A stretch of DNA of 64,000 bases from Geobacillus kaustophilus (GTDB lineage Bacteria > Bacillota > Bacilli > Bacillales > Anoxybacillaceae), in NCBI RefSeq assembly GCF_000948285.1, contig NZ_JYBP01000003.1, forward strand, positions 2,232,001 through 2,296,000, given 5' to 3'. The notes below the pieces were generated by a model. That model made no database searches. It was not told where the DNA came from and saw nothing but the letters and a program-made list of their open reading frames with translations. Numbering within the stretch: the stretch's first letter is position 1; every line of letters starts with the position of its first letter. Of this stretch, positions 18,694-27,571 are shown in pieces. The translations under genes and the position numbers were made by a program.

Positions 18694-20145
18694 ATGCTTC
18701 AACGTTACCAAGAAGATCGGAGACATATCGAAACAACGGTAAAAATTGATGATCTTGTTCCTGAAGACCACCTTGTTCGTAAACTAGAAAAAGCCATTGA
18801 CTTCTCCTTTATCTACGATATGGTCAAGGATTTGTATTCTCCTGACCACGGGCGACCAAGTCTTGATCCCGTCGTGCTGTTCAAAATGTATTTGATTCGT
18901 TACATCTTTGGGATTCGTTCGATGCATGAAACCGTAGAACAGATTCGAACAAACGTGGCTTATCGTTGGTTTTTGGGATTGAGTCTGCATGATCCTGTGC
19001 CCCATCATTCGACACCAAGTAAAAACTACACGCGACGTTTTGCGGGAACCGATGTTTTTCAAAAGATTTTTTCAAGAATCTTGGAAGAAGCCTTTCAACA
19101 CGGGCTTGTGGATCCAAGTGTCGTATTTGTCGATTCTACTCATGTGAAGGCGAGTGCGAACAAAAGAAAATTCACAACAGAAATGGCAGAAGTGGAAGCG
19201 AAAGCTTATCAAGATGAATTAGAAAAAGAAATTGAGCGAGATCGCATCGCTCATGGGAAATCCCCACTACCGCCAGAAAATGATAAAAAAAAACGAGAAA
19301 TCAAAGTCAGTAAAACAGATCCAGACAGTGGGATGTTTGTGAAAAATGAACGTGAACGGGTATTTGCTTACTCTTATCACACCGCTTGTGACCGACATGG
19401 TTGGATATTACACACGTATGTCACTGCCGCCAATGTTCATGATAGCCAAGCGTTTTTTGAACTGTTTGAGCGAGTGAAGCAAGAAATCAAAGGATGCCCA
19501 ACAGATGTGTGCATCGATGCCGGATATAAAACGCCAGCGATTGCGAAATACCTATTAGAACAAGAGATCCATCCGATTTGGCCATATACTCGTCCAAAGA
19601 CGAAAGATGGGTTCTTCCGAAAATCTGAATTTGCATATGACGAACATTTTGACTGTTACCTTTGTCCCAATCACCAAGTGTTATCTTATTCAACAACGAA
19701 TCGGGAAGGCTATCGGGAGTATAAATCAGATCCATCCATCTGTCAGGGATGTCCATCCCTTCAAAAGTGTACAGCAAGCAAAAATCATACGAAAGTCGTG
19801 ACACGCCATGTTTGGCAAGAGTATTACGAAGAAGCCGAACATTTACGATATGTACCAGAACATCGCGAGTTGTATGAATTAAGGAAACAGACGATTGAAC
19901 GGAATTTTGCAGATTTAAAAGAGAAGCATGGTCTGCGCTGGACGAATTACCGAGGATTGGAAAGAAACCAGATGCAGGCGATGCTTGTTTGTGCTGCCAT
20001 GAATTTAAAGAAATTGGCGAACTACTTGTGGAGAAAGGACCTCTCCTTTCTGTATGTATTCGAGTATGCATCTATTTTGGTTCGTTCATCAAGAAAAACA
20101 ACCTTAAAAATGGAACAAAATGGTTATAAGACAACTGTCTTATAA
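18694..20145 (+). CDS. IS1182-family transposase
   Basis: This DDE transposase of about 483 residues starts at ATG 18694, with GAAGGAG upstream; an in-frame upstream ATG at 18676 is before that site. The N-terminal domain (ETTVKIDDLVPEDHLVRKL, HGRPSLDPVVLFKMYLIRYI) is the DUF772 type. Catalytic acidic residues are in VFVDSTHVKA, VCIDAGYKTPAI and ERNFADLKEKHGLRW. A cysteine set (CYLCPNHQ, CQGCPSLQKC) is typical of the family. The frame is uninterrupted, so it may be active. The last codons lie inside the right-end hairpin. Confidence 0.92.
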   Translation: MLQRYQEDRRHIETTVKIDDLVPEDHLVRKLEKAIDFSFIYDMVKDLYSPDHGRPSLDPVVLFKMYLIRYIFGIRSMHETVEQIRTNVAYRWFLGLSLHDPVPHHSTPSKNYTRRFAGTDVFQKIFSRILEEAFQHGLVDPSVVFVDSTHVKASANKRKFTTEMAEVEAKAYQDELEKEIERDRIAHGKSPLPPENDKKKREIKVSKTDPDSGMFVKNERERVFAYSYHTACDRHGWILHTYVTAANVHDSQAFFELFERVKQEIKGCPTDVCIDAGYKTPAIAKYLLEQEIHPIWPYTRPKTKDGFFRKSEFAYDEHFDCYLCPNHQVLSYSTTNREGYREYKSDPSICQGCPSLQKCTASKNHTKVVTRHVWQEYYEEAEHLRYVPEHRELYELRKQTIERNFADLKEKHGLRWTNYRGLERNQMQAMLVCAAMNLKKLANYLWRKDLSFLYVFEYASILVRSSRKTTLKMEQNGYKTTVL

Positions 20146-20154
20146 CCATTTTGT
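20115..20154 (+). terminator. Right-end hairpin of the insertion element
   Basis: A perfect 19-base stem with a two-base centre (20115-20154) overlaps the transposase stop codon and ends ten bases before the element tip. It likely terminates transposase transcription. Confidence 0.7.
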
Positions 20155-20164
20155 CAACAGTCTG

Positions 20165-20191
20165 AAAGCCCGGCTGACGCCGGGCTTTTTC
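20165..20191 (+). terminator. Target-site duplication, right copy, with the original T-run
   Basis: This is the same 22-base sequence as at 18601-18622, here followed by TTTTTC, so it retains full rho-independent terminator form. It was originally the spxH terminator. From here to 20416 no gene is seen. Confidence 0.85.
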
Positions 20192-20416
20192 TTGTTGCCA
20201 AGACAACAAAGGGGATGGGAGAAATTGTTCACGGTCAAACAAAGGGGTATCAGGTTTTGTCTTCCGTTCACGCTTTTATCTTACCAAACGTCCAACCAAA
20301 TTGGCAACCCGTTTGCTCGTTTGTTCACATTATTGTCATAATTCGCTCTGCGTCATGATCAAGCAGACAAACAGCATATAATCAACTAAAGCAAATGGGA
20401 AGAGGGGACCATCGCC

Positions 20417-20614
20417 ATGAAGCAGCGCATCGTCTTATCCCTTTGGGCGGCGGCATCCGGTGCCGCCTTTATCCTGAACTTGTTGGGCCTCATGCAGCTC
20501 CTTCCGCTTTGGGCGACCATGCCGCTTTTGTTTCTCTCCTTGCTCGGGTTGGTGGCGACATGGAACCGCCGCCATCAGTTTCGTGGATTTCCGTCCAAAC
20601 GAATGCGGCTGTAA
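20417..20614 (+). CDS. Small membrane protein, unknown function
   Basis: This 65-residue protein has two predicted membrane segments, roughly residues 6-26 and 29-48, and a basic C-terminus WNRRHQFRGFPSKRMRL, which suggests both ends are cytoplasmic. GAGGGG lies upstream of the ATG. A perfect bidirectional terminator follows, with the stop codon in its loop; this supports a real transcription unit. It sits between spxH and pepF, the place where B. subtilis also has a small gene, but I do not recognise the family. Confidence 0.6.
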   Translation: MKQRIVLSLWAAASGAAFILNLLGLMQLLPLWATMPLLFLSLLGLVATWNRRHQFRGFPSKRMRL

Positions 20615-20628
20615 CGCCGCATTCGTTT
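20597..20628. terminator. Bidirectional terminator between the small membrane gene and pepF
   Basis: A 13-base perfect stem AAACGAATGCGGC/GCCGCATTCGTTT with a six-base loop serves both convergent genes. Confidence 0.8.
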
Positions 20629-22451
20629 CATTTCTCAAGCAGCCGCTCCATCTCTTCCAGCTTTTCAGCAAACACTTGGCACGCTTGGCGGATCGGCTCG
20701 GCGCTCGTCATGTCGACGCCGGCTTTTTTCAACACTTCAATCGGGTAATCAGAGCTGCCGGCTTTCAAAAAGTCGATGTACCGCCCCACCGCCGGCTTCC
20801 CTTCTTCCAAAATCTGTTTACTGAGTGCAGTCGCCGCGCTGAAGCCGGTCGCGTATTGGTACACGTAGTAGTTGTAATAAAAATGCGGAATGCGCGCCCA
20901 CTCGAGGCCGATTTCTTTGTCCACGACAATATCATCGCCAAAATACGTTTTATTTAAGTCGTAATAAAGAGCCGTCAACGCCTCGGCCGTCAACGCCTCT
21001 CCTTGCTGCTCCTTCAGATGGATCAAATGCTCAAACTCCGCAAACATCGTCTGGCGGAAAACGGTGCCGCGGAATCCCTCAAGATAATGGTTGAGCAAAT
21101 AGAGCCGCTTTTTCTCATCATCGATCGTTTTCAGCAAATAGTCGTTCAACAGCGCCTCATTGCACGTCGACGCCACTTCAGCGACAAAGATTGAATAATG
21201 GGCGTACGGATATGGCTGCGTTTTGCGTGTGTAGTAGCTGTGCACCGAATGGCCAAACTCATGCACAAGTGTAAACAAATTGTTCACATTGTCCTGCCAG
21301 TTGAGCAAAATGTACGGATGGGTGCCGTACGCTCCCGACGAATAGGCGCCGCTTCGCTTTCCTTTGTTTTCGCGCACATCGACCCAACGGTTGTCAAGAC
21401 CTTCTTTCACGATCGCCACATATTCCTCGCCAAGCGGCGCGAGCCCTTCCAGCATGTACTGCTTCGCTTCCTCGTACGTTACTTCCATTTTCACATCTTT
21501 AACAAGCGGCGTGTACAAGTCGTACATATGCAGTTCATCAAGCCCAAGCACTCGTTTGCGCAGCCGCACGTACCGGTGCAGCAATGGCAAATGTTCATGA
21601 ATAGTGGCAACCAAATTGTCATAGACGCTCTCGGGAATGTTGTTGGCGTCTAATGCCGCTTCCCGCGCCGAACGATAACGGCGGACGCGGGCGAAAAAGT
21701 TGTCTTTTTTCACCGAACCGGCAAGCGTATTGGCGAACGTGTTTTGAAACTTCTCATACGTATGGTATACGGCGTAAAACGCATCGCGGCGGACGCGACG
21801 GTCAGCGCTTTCTAAAAAGCGGATGAACCGACCATGCGTCACTTCGACTTCCTCGCCGTTTTCATCGATGATCGTCGGAAACGTCAAATCAGCGTTGTTT
21901 AACGCGCTGAACGTGTCGGATGTCGCCTGCATCACCTCGGCCGCCTGCGCCAATATCGCTTCTTCTTCTGCCGACAATACATGCGGGCGCTGGCGCGTAA
22001 TCTCATCCAGCGCATGCGCATACAAGCGAAGCGGTTCGTATTGTTCCAAAAACGAGCGCAACACCGCTTCATCGATCGCCAAAATTTCCGGCACGATAAA
22101 CGCCATCGCGCTCGATGCTTCGCTGTACAAGCCTTTCGCCCGAGCGTTAAGCCCTTGGTAAAACGAGTTCGTCGTATCTTGGTCATAGCGCATATGGGAG
22201 TATGTATACAGCTTGCCGAGGCGCATCGACACTTCATCTTGGTATTGCAATGCTTCATACAGCACTTCCGGCGATTCGCCAAGCCGTCCTTTGTATTCGC
22301 TAAGCTTCGGAATCATCGCCTTTACTTGCTTGAATTCTTCTTCCCAAGCATCATCAGTCGGAAAAATGTCCTCAAGCCGCCACGTTTCTTCCACCGGAAT
22401 CTCGCTTCGCAGCGGCAGCGACTTTTTCGTTTTCTTTTCCTCCACTGTCAT
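20628..22451 (-). CDS. pepF: Oligoendopeptidase F
   Basis: This M3-family zinc metallopeptidase of about 607 residues has the HExxH active site in LVHEFGHSVHSYY and the downstream glutamate ligand in EVASTCNEALL. It hydrolyses short peptides in the cytoplasm. B. subtilis PepF affects sporulation signalling when overproduced. The start at 22451 follows AAGGAGGAACG; a longer frame from 22478 lacks a Shine-Dalgarno site. The start overlaps the coiA stop by four bases, so coiA and pepF are one operon. Confidence 0.92.
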   Translation of the reverse strand: MTVEEKKTKKSLPLRSEIPVEETWRLEDIFPTDDAWEEEFKQVKAMIPKLSEYKGRLGESPEVLYEALQYQDEVSMRLGKLYTYSHMRYDQDTTNSFYQGLNARAKGLYSEASSAMAFIVPEILAIDEAVLRSFLEQYEPLRLYAHALDEITRQRPHVLSAEEEAILAQAAEVMQATSDTFSALNNADLTFPTIIDENGEEVEVTHGRFIRFLESADRRVRRDAFYAVYHTYEKFQNTFANTLAGSVKKDNFFARVRRYRSAREAALDANNIPESVYDNLVATIHEHLPLLHRYVRLRKRVLGLDELHMYDLYTPLVKDVKMEVTYEEAKQYMLEGLAPLGEEYVAIVKEGLDNRWVDVRENKGKRSGAYSSGAYGTHPYILLNWQDNVNNLFTLVHEFGHSVHSYYTRKTQPYPYAHYSIFVAEVASTCNEALLNDYLLKTIDDEKKRLYLLNHYLEGFRGTVFRQTMFAEFEHLIHLKEQQGEALTAEALTALYYDLNKTYFGDDIVVDKEIGLEWARIPHFYYNYYVYQYATGFSAATALSKQILEEGKPAVGRYIDFLKAGSSDYPIEVLKKAGVDMTSAEPIRQACQVFAEKLEEMERLLEK

Positions 22452-23776
22452 CGTTCCTCCTTGCAAATCATCATACACGAATTATTATTCACCATTTCGT
22501 TCATCTTTTCCTGTTTTCTGCTCATTTTTTCCACTCTCCCGAACTCAAGCGCCGAGCAATAGCAGCTAAGCGCTGGCGTTTGGCGGATTTGTTCAAGAAG
22601 CGCGGCGTCTTGGCGAATCACTTCGTCGACAGTTGCCGGAAACGACAGCGGCTTCACCAAATGAAGCCGTCCGCCCTCTTCGCGATGGAGATAGCCGAGC
22701 AGGCTCAACCAATGCAAATACTCGCCGACAGCCTCGCGATGCGTATCCCTGCCGACAAGCGGCAGCCGGCGCGGGGCAAGGCGGCCGGTGCGGATTTTCT
22801 CATCAAGCCATTGAAATAAAGACGATGCTGTCATCGGCCGATCCGTCTTGCCAAGAAGAAACAAAAGCACGTACGTTTGCCAAATAAACGGCGCCGTCTC
22901 CCATAAATACCCTCGCGGAAGCGGCCAGCCTGCTTCGGTCGGAAACAGCGGCGGAACGATGCCCGTCTGGTAAAAGTCAGCACAAATGCGGCGCACAGTT
23001 TGGTTCGGATACAGCGGAAACGTCCGCCGCCATTGCTTTTTGCGTTCGAGCCAACGTTCCCAAAACGCGGGCGGAAGCGGCAACGGGCAGGAAGCCATCC
23101 AATCGGGGAAAGAAATCGACGAAAGCGGAACCGAATCGACCACAGCCAATGTCCGCTGCACCGACAGCGGCAACGGGCGGACAAGATGGATGAAGCGCTT
23201 CGTCTCTGGGCTGTAGTACCATATATGCGGAACAACCGAATGCGGGACACGGTGGGCAAACAACCATTGAAACCGGGAGAGCTGCACTTCCCCCGAATAT
23301 TTTGGCGAACGCCGCAAATGATGGGCTCCTAACACCCACAACGGGCGGATGCCAAGGAGACGGTAGCCGTCATTGCGTTCGCGAAACAGCGATTCATCGA
23401 TCGTGGAACATTGGTATTCGAGGGCATAAAGGTGTGGGCCATGGCGGAACAATACGTCAGGACGCTGCTTGATGGCGGGCAAATACGGCTCGAGCTTCGC
23501 CTCCATGCCTTGGCGAATGAGCCACGCGAACAAGTCTCGCTTCCCAGTTAAGTGACGCTCCGACTCCGGTTCGTGCTCGACCGGGCAGGCCGCCCCTTTT
23601 CGATGGGCGAAATGCGGCAAACGGTAGCGGCCCGACCGGAGCACCACTTCTTGACGGCACGCGGGACAAAAAAACGGTTCCTGTCGTTTCAGGCGCATCA
23701 GCCCCTCTCGTTCCCATCTTTCCGCCCCGGCAAGCGAAACCGTCCTGCCATCAGCGGCGAGAGCGACAAACAACAT
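22448..23776 (-). CDS. coiA: Competence protein CoiA
   Basis: This CoiA protein of about 442 residues has an N-terminal zinc-ribbon-like part (FFCPACRQEVVLRSG, HFAHRKGAACPVEHEPESERHLTGKRDL). A restriction-endonuclease-like core follows with RPDVLFRHGPHLYALEYQCS, containing the D-x-E-x-Q nuclease motif. CoiA is known to be required for processing or recombination of incoming DNA in transformation. ATG 23776 has AAAGGAAG upstream; the GTG two codons earlier is an alternative. It is coupled to pepF by ATGA. Confidence 0.87.
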   Translation of the reverse strand: MLFVALAADGRTVSLAGAERWEREGLMRLKRQEPFFCPACRQEVVLRSGRYRLPHFAHRKGAACPVEHEPESERHLTGKRDLFAWLIRQGMEAKLEPYLPAIKQRPDVLFRHGPHLYALEYQCSTIDESLFRERNDGYRLLGIRPLWVLGAHHLRRSPKYSGEVQLSRFQWLFAHRVPHSVVPHIWYYSPETKRFIHLVRPLPLSVQRTLAVVDSVPLSSISFPDWMASCPLPLPPAFWERWLERKKQWRRTFPLYPNQTVRRICADFYQTGIVPPLFPTEAGWPLPRGYLWETAPFIWQTYVLLFLLGKTDRPMTASSLFQWLDEKIRTGRLAPRRLPLVGRDTHREAVGEYLHWLSLLGYLHREEGGRLHLVKPLSFPATVDEVIRQDAALLEQIRQTPALSCYCSALEFGRVEKMSRKQEKMNEMVNNNSCMMICKEER

Positions 23777-23918
23777 GATCACTTCCTTTCCAGTAAAAAA
23801 TAGTTGTCCGTGAGCGGGAACAGCTGGAATTGTTCTCTGCTGCCCCCCTTCACCGTTCGGTTCTTCCCTTTTATTCGTTGACCATCGCCGGTTTTCCTGC
23901 CCAAAGCCAAACTGCGTC

Positions 23919-23946
23919 GAAAAAAAGTCCGCCGATTCGGCGGACT
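23919..23946 (-). terminator. Terminator of the cardiolipin synthase gene
   Basis: A nine-base stem AGTCCGCCG/CGGCGGACT is followed, on the minus strand, by a run of seven T. Confidence 0.85.
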
Positions 23947-23965
23947 GGCGTTTACAAGCGGTTGG

Positions 23966-25477
23966 TTACAACAGAGGCGACAACAGCCGGGAGACCGATT
24001 CAGCGATACGCACCCGGAACGGGCGCTGTTGAAACTGTTCGTAGTCGATCATGGAAGCGTGGCGAAAATCTTCCAAAAAGTCGCGGACGAGTTTATGAAT
24101 GCTGTCGGTATAATACAAAAAAGCGTTCACTTCAAAGTTTAAATGAAAACTGCGCATATCCATGTTTGCCGTGCCGATCGAGGCGAGCTCGCCATCGACG
24201 ACGATCACTTTGCTGTGCAAAAACCCTTTCTCATACTCGTAAATTTTCACCCCAGCTTCAAGCAGCTCGGGAAAATACGAGCGCGAAGCGTAAAAGACAA
24301 TTTTTTTATCCGGACGCTTTGGCGCCAGCAGGCGAACATCGATGCCGCTTAACGCCGCCACTTTGAGCGCCGTCAAAATGTCTTCATCCGGCACAAAGTA
24401 CGGCGAGGCAACCCAAATCGACCGTTTGGCCGACGTAATCATGGCAAAATACAGCTGTTTGATCACTTCCCACTTTTGGTCCGGACCGCCGGCAATGAGC
24501 TGCACCCCGCCTTGCCCTTCCTCGACGATGAGCGGCGGCGACAAATAGTCCGGCGTCAACAAGCGTTCTCCTGTCATGTAATACCAATCTTGCAAAAAAA
24601 TGAGCTGGAGTGTCCGCACTGCTTCACCACGGATCAATAAGTGCGTATCGCGCCAAAATCCGAAATATTTGTTTTTTCCTAAATACTCATCTCCGATGTT
24701 CAGCCCGCCGACAAAGCCGACGCCTCCATCGATGACAATGATCTTTCGGTGATTGCGGAAATTGATTTGGTTGCTTAAAAACGGGAGGCGCACTGGTGAA
24801 AACGGGATCATCTCGACTCCAGCCGCGCGCAGCTCCTCGATATAGGCGTTTGACAACTTCCAACTTCCAACAGCGTCGTACAAAAAACGGACGCGCACCC
24901 CTTGGCGCGCCTTTTTCATCAAGACGCGCTTCAACCGTTGACCGATTTCATCATGACGGACGATATAATATTCTAAATGAATATGGTGCTCCGCTTTTTC
25001 CAGTTCGGCAAAAATGGCCGAAAATGTCTCCTCACCGTTGGTCAACACCGCCGTCTGCGATGCGAGTGAAACCGGATGCCGGCCGATGCGATAAGCAAGG
25101 CGCAAAAGCGGACGCTGATGGGGCGCCATCGGCAGCCGCTCGACGGCAATCGGCGACGGCTCTTGAAACTTGAGCAGCACCGCCTCATCAAAATCGGCTT
25201 TCTTTTTATAGCGCCGTTGTTGCCAATAGTTGCGGCCGAACAATAAATAAAACAAAAAGCCGACAATCGGAAAGCTCCCCAGCACCGCCAGCCAAGCGAT
25301 CGTCTGCGCCGGCTTCCGGTTCTCGAGGGAAATGACAAAGGCGATGAACACAACCGAGCAAGAGATGAGCACACTCAAAACGCCGAGCAGCTTCCCTTCC
25401 CACAACCCACGCGTCAATACTAACAACGCACCAACAATGACGACGAGAATCGCCACTCTCGATGTGTTTCGCAACAA
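23966..25477 (-). CDS. cls: Cardiolipin synthase
   Basis: This 503-residue phospholipase-D-superfamily enzyme joins two phosphatidylglycerols to make cardiolipin. Two N-terminal membrane segments (residues about 8-28 and 33-55, the second near VVFIAFVISLENRKPAQTIAWL) are followed by two HKD motifs: NHRKIIVIDGGVGFVGG near residue 240 and LHSKVIVVDGELASIGTANMD near 420. The start is TTG, with GGAGGGG upstream. The length is full for ClsA. It lies between coiA and mecA as a single-gene unit with its own terminator. Confidence 0.92.
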   Translation of the reverse strand: MLRNTSRVAILVVIVGALLVLTRGLWEGKLLGVLSVLISCSVVFIAFVISLENRKPAQTIAWLAVLGSFPIVGFLFYLLFGRNYWQQRRYKKKADFDEAVLLKFQEPSPIAVERLPMAPHQRPLLRLAYRIGRHPVSLASQTAVLTNGEETFSAIFAELEKAEHHIHLEYYIVRHDEIGQRLKRVLMKKARQGVRVRFLYDAVGSWKLSNAYIEELRAAGVEMIPFSPVRLPFLSNQINFRNHRKIIVIDGGVGFVGGLNIGDEYLGKNKYFGFWRDTHLLIRGEAVRTLQLIFLQDWYYMTGERLLTPDYLSPPLIVEEGQGGVQLIAGGPDQKWEVIKQLYFAMITSAKRSIWVASPYFVPDEDILTALKVAALSGIDVRLLAPKRPDKKIVFYASRSYFPELLEAGVKIYEYEKGFLHSKVIVVDGELASIGTANMDMRSFHLNFEVNAFLYYTDSIHKLVRDFLEDFRHASMIDYEQFQQRPFRVRIAESVSRLLSPLL

Positions 25478-25532
25478 AACCCCTCCACCCGGCTCTTCAT
25501 GATGGCCGTTTTTCTTCCGCTAACGTAGAAAA

Positions 25533-25559
25533 CGCCGATTTCTGGCGGCGAAATCGGCG
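25533..25559 (-). terminator. Terminator of mecA
   Basis: A ten-base stem CGCCGATTTC/GAAATCGGCG with a seven-base loop is followed on the minus strand by TTTTC. Confidence 0.75.
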
Positions 25560-25570
25560 GAATGGAAACA

Positions 25571-26251
25571 TTATGGGGCTGGAAAATACGTTTTGATCGT
25601 TTCGAGTGCATTGTCGCCCATAATTTCAGTCCCGTATTCTTCAAGTCGATAAATCGTCAGCTGGGAATCGCTTCCGTATTCCAACAGAAGGCTGAGCATA
25701 TTGTCCACTTCCTGCTCGGTGTAGCGCTCGTCAAACTCGACGAACAAGTAATAGCGGCCTTCAAATTGGAACAGGCGGTTCGACAGCTCGGAGAAGTCGG
25801 CGCGGTGAGCCAAGGAAATGACGTCCTCGATGTCCTTGAACGAAAGGATGAACTGAAGAACGTCTTGCTCTTCTCTCTCCTCGGCATCTTCGGTTTGGCC
25901 AAAGTGGAAATGGTGGCCGAACAGCGATTCCACCTTTTCATCAGCTGACAGCGAAAACTCGCGCCATTTCTCTTCTGGAAGCGGCAGCTCGAGCTTGCTT
26001 CCGTCTTTGGACAACTGCGCTTTCGTCACGACGACTTCAAGCCCTTTTTCGAGCGCCTGCACTTGGATCCAAAGCGGGCCATCGAGCGAAAAATCGCTTT
26101 CCCCATGAACTTCATCCATCATTTCCCAAAACAATTCTTCGCTTCGTTCCCGATTGTACCAAATTTCCTCGCGGTCAAAGCCGCGCTCCTCTATATCAAC
26201 ATATGAAATGTAAAATTTCACGGTATGCTCGTTGATGCGTTCGATTTCCAT
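25571..26251 (-). CDS. mecA: Adaptor protein MecA
   Basis: This 226-residue MecA has the N-terminal substrate-binding domain (MEIERINEHTVKFYISYVDI) and the C-terminal ClpC-binding domain (YYLFVEFDERYTEQEVDNMLSLLLEYG), joined by an acidic linker. It targets ComK and other proteins to ClpCP and is needed for ClpC hexamer assembly. AGGGAGAG precedes the ATG. With spx, spxH and coiA nearby, this part of the chromosome groups proteolysis adaptors and competence functions, as in B. subtilis. Confidence 0.95.
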   Translation of the reverse strand: MEIERINEHTVKFYISYVDIEERGFDREEIWYNRERSEELFWEMMDEVHGESDFSLDGPLWIQVQALEKGLEVVVTKAQLSKDGSKLELPLPEEKWREFSLSADEKVESLFGHHFHFGQTEDAEEREEQDVLQFILSFKDIEDVISLAHRADFSELSNRLFQFEGRYYLFVEFDERYTEQEVDNMLSLLLEYGSDSQLTIYRLEEYGTEIMGDNALETIKTYFPAP

Positions 26252-26462
26252 TTTCTCAACTCTCCCTTCTAAAACAGAGAAATAAAAAAGGAAGGGATTG
26301 TGCCCCTGAAACTATTTAAATAAAAACTTATGATCTTGTACTTTTATTTTATGATAAAAAGCGAAAGAAGGGAAATAAAAAAACGCATTTTTAAAAATTG
26401 GTTATGAAACCGGCCATGCCCTACTATAATGATGATGAACACGGACGGAATGAGGGACGCCT

Positions 26463-27122
26463 ATGGTGGATGAATACATCGTTTCCATCTTGCTGATTAT
26501 CGGCATTGATGTCATTCTTGGCGGGGACAATGCGGTTGTCATTGCGCTAGCAAGCCGCAACTTGCCCGAACAAAAGCGGAATGTGGCCATTATTGTCGGC
26601 ACCGCGCTGGCGATCGCTGTTCGCATTGTCTTGACGGTGGCCGTCGTTTGGCTGTTGACGATTCCGTTCTTGCAGCTCGCTGGAGGCGTCGTCCTCTTTT
26701 GGATCGCCTTGAAACTGATCGGGCAAAAAGACGCAAAACCGACTATGATCAAAGCCGAACCGTCGCTTTGGAAAGCCATCCAGACGATCGTCGCAGCCGA
26801 TGTCGCCATGGGGCTTGACAACGTCATCGCCATCGGTGGAGCGGCTCAAGGCCATATCGGACTTGTTGTGTTCGGTTTTCTCTGTTCCGTTCCTATCATT
26901 ATTTTAGGCAGCAAAATCATCCTTTATGCCATGGAACGGTTCCCAATCCTCATTTATGCCGGCGGCGCCCTCTTGGCATACACCGCTGGAAAGATGATCG
27001 CTGCCGAAGAACGGTTGCGCCCGTTTTACCCCCCGAATGGGGAGGCGCTGTTTCCAATGGCGGCGGCCGTTCTTGCCGTTTTGCTCGGCTTGGCGGCCCA
27101 CCGCCGGTCGCGCGCCGCATAA
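26463..27122 (+). CDS. yjbE: TerC family membrane protein YjbE
   Basis: This 219-residue TerC-type protein has about seven membrane segments. The conserved acidic intramembrane motifs GIDVILGGDNAVVIALA and DVAMGLDNVIAIGGAAQG are present. TerC proteins in Bacillus have been linked to manganese export to exoenzymes. The start follows GAGGG. Upstream, TACTATAAT at about 26422-26430 resembles a -10 region, with TTGGTT before it. I looked for a manganese (yybP-ykoY) riboswitch in the 210-base leader region and saw no convincing one. Confidence 0.87.
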   Translation: MVDEYIVSILLIIGIDVILGGDNAVVIALASRNLPEQKRNVAIIVGTALAIAVRIVLTVAVVWLLTIPFLQLAGGVVLFWIALKLIGQKDAKPTMIKAEPSLWKAIQTIVAADVAMGLDNVIAIGGAAQGHIGLVVFGFLCSVPIIILGSKIILYAMERFPILIYAGGALLAYTAGKMIAAEERLRPFYPPNGEALFPMAAAVLAVLLGLAAHRRSRAA

Positions 27123-27133
27123 AGCAAATGATA

Positions 27134-27172
27134 AAAAACTTCTACATGGCAGACCATGTAGAAGTTTTTTTA
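27134..27172. terminator. Bidirectional terminator between yjbE and spx
   Basis: A perfect 17-base stem (27134-27150 with 27155-27171) has a CAGA loop; A-run and T-run flanks serve both convergent genes. Confidence 0.9.
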
Positions 27173-27571
27173 TTACCCGTTCACCAGCCGCTGCGCTTCA
27201 CGAAGCTGATACGCCCGCACTTTGCGCGGCAGGAAGCGGCGGATTTCATCTTCGTTGTAGCCGACTTGAAGCCGCTTTTCATCAATGATGATCGGTCGGC
27301 GCAAAATGCCTGGGTTTTTTTGAATAAGTTCGTACAAATCTTGCAACGGCAGAGACTCCAAGTTAATGTTCAGCTTCTGGAATACTTTTGAACGGGTGGA
27401 AATAATCTCATCCGTTCCCGTTTCCGTCATCCGCAAAATCTCTTTAATCTCCTCGACCGTGAGCGGCTCGGAGAAAATATTGCGCTCGACATAAGGAATA
27501 TTGTGCTTCTCGAGCCACGCCTTCGCCTTCCGGCATGACGTGCAGCTCGGTGATGTGTATAGCTTGACCAC
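27173..27571 (-). CDS. spx: Transcriptional regulator Spx
   Basis: This 132-residue ArsC-like regulator binds the RNA polymerase alpha C-terminal domain to switch transcription under disulfide stress. The redox switch CTSC is at residues 10-13 and the conserved RPIIID motif is present. GTG at 27571 is the start because AAAGGAGTGATCGAA lies just upstream, and this gives the family's usual length; the longer frame from 27592 starts before the Shine-Dalgarno. The C-terminus REAQRLVNG differs from the LAN-type B. subtilis tail but is typically short and exposed for ClpXP recognition. SpxH in this window is its adaptor. Confidence 0.95.
   Translation of the reverse strand: MVKLYTSPSCTSCRKAKAWLEKHNIPYVERNIFSEPLTVEEIKEILRMTETGTDEIISTRSKVFQKLNINLESLPLQDLYELIQKNPGILRRPIIIDEKRLQVGYNEDEIRRFLPRKVRAYQLREAQRLVNG

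Larger units (their letters stand above)
18623..20164 (+). mobile_element. IS1182-family insertion sequence (1542 bases, apparently intact)
   Basis: The element is bounded by imperfect inverted ends: left CAGCTTGTCGACAAA, right (reverse complement) CAGACTGTTGACAAA, 12 of 15 identical. It has a single complete transposase gene. It is flanked by a 22-base direct repeat that is a palindromic terminator. The IS1182 family is known for long, variable target duplications and palindromic targets, which fits. Both tips carry strong hairpins of their own. The internal sequence is visibly richer in A+T than neighbouring genes, consistent with acquisition. Confidence 0.9.

Noticed and set aside
26252-26462. 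Possible manganese (yybP-ykoY) riboswitch before the TerC gene
   Set aside because: The leader is AT-rich, and no conserved paired loops or expression-platform hairpin were seen.
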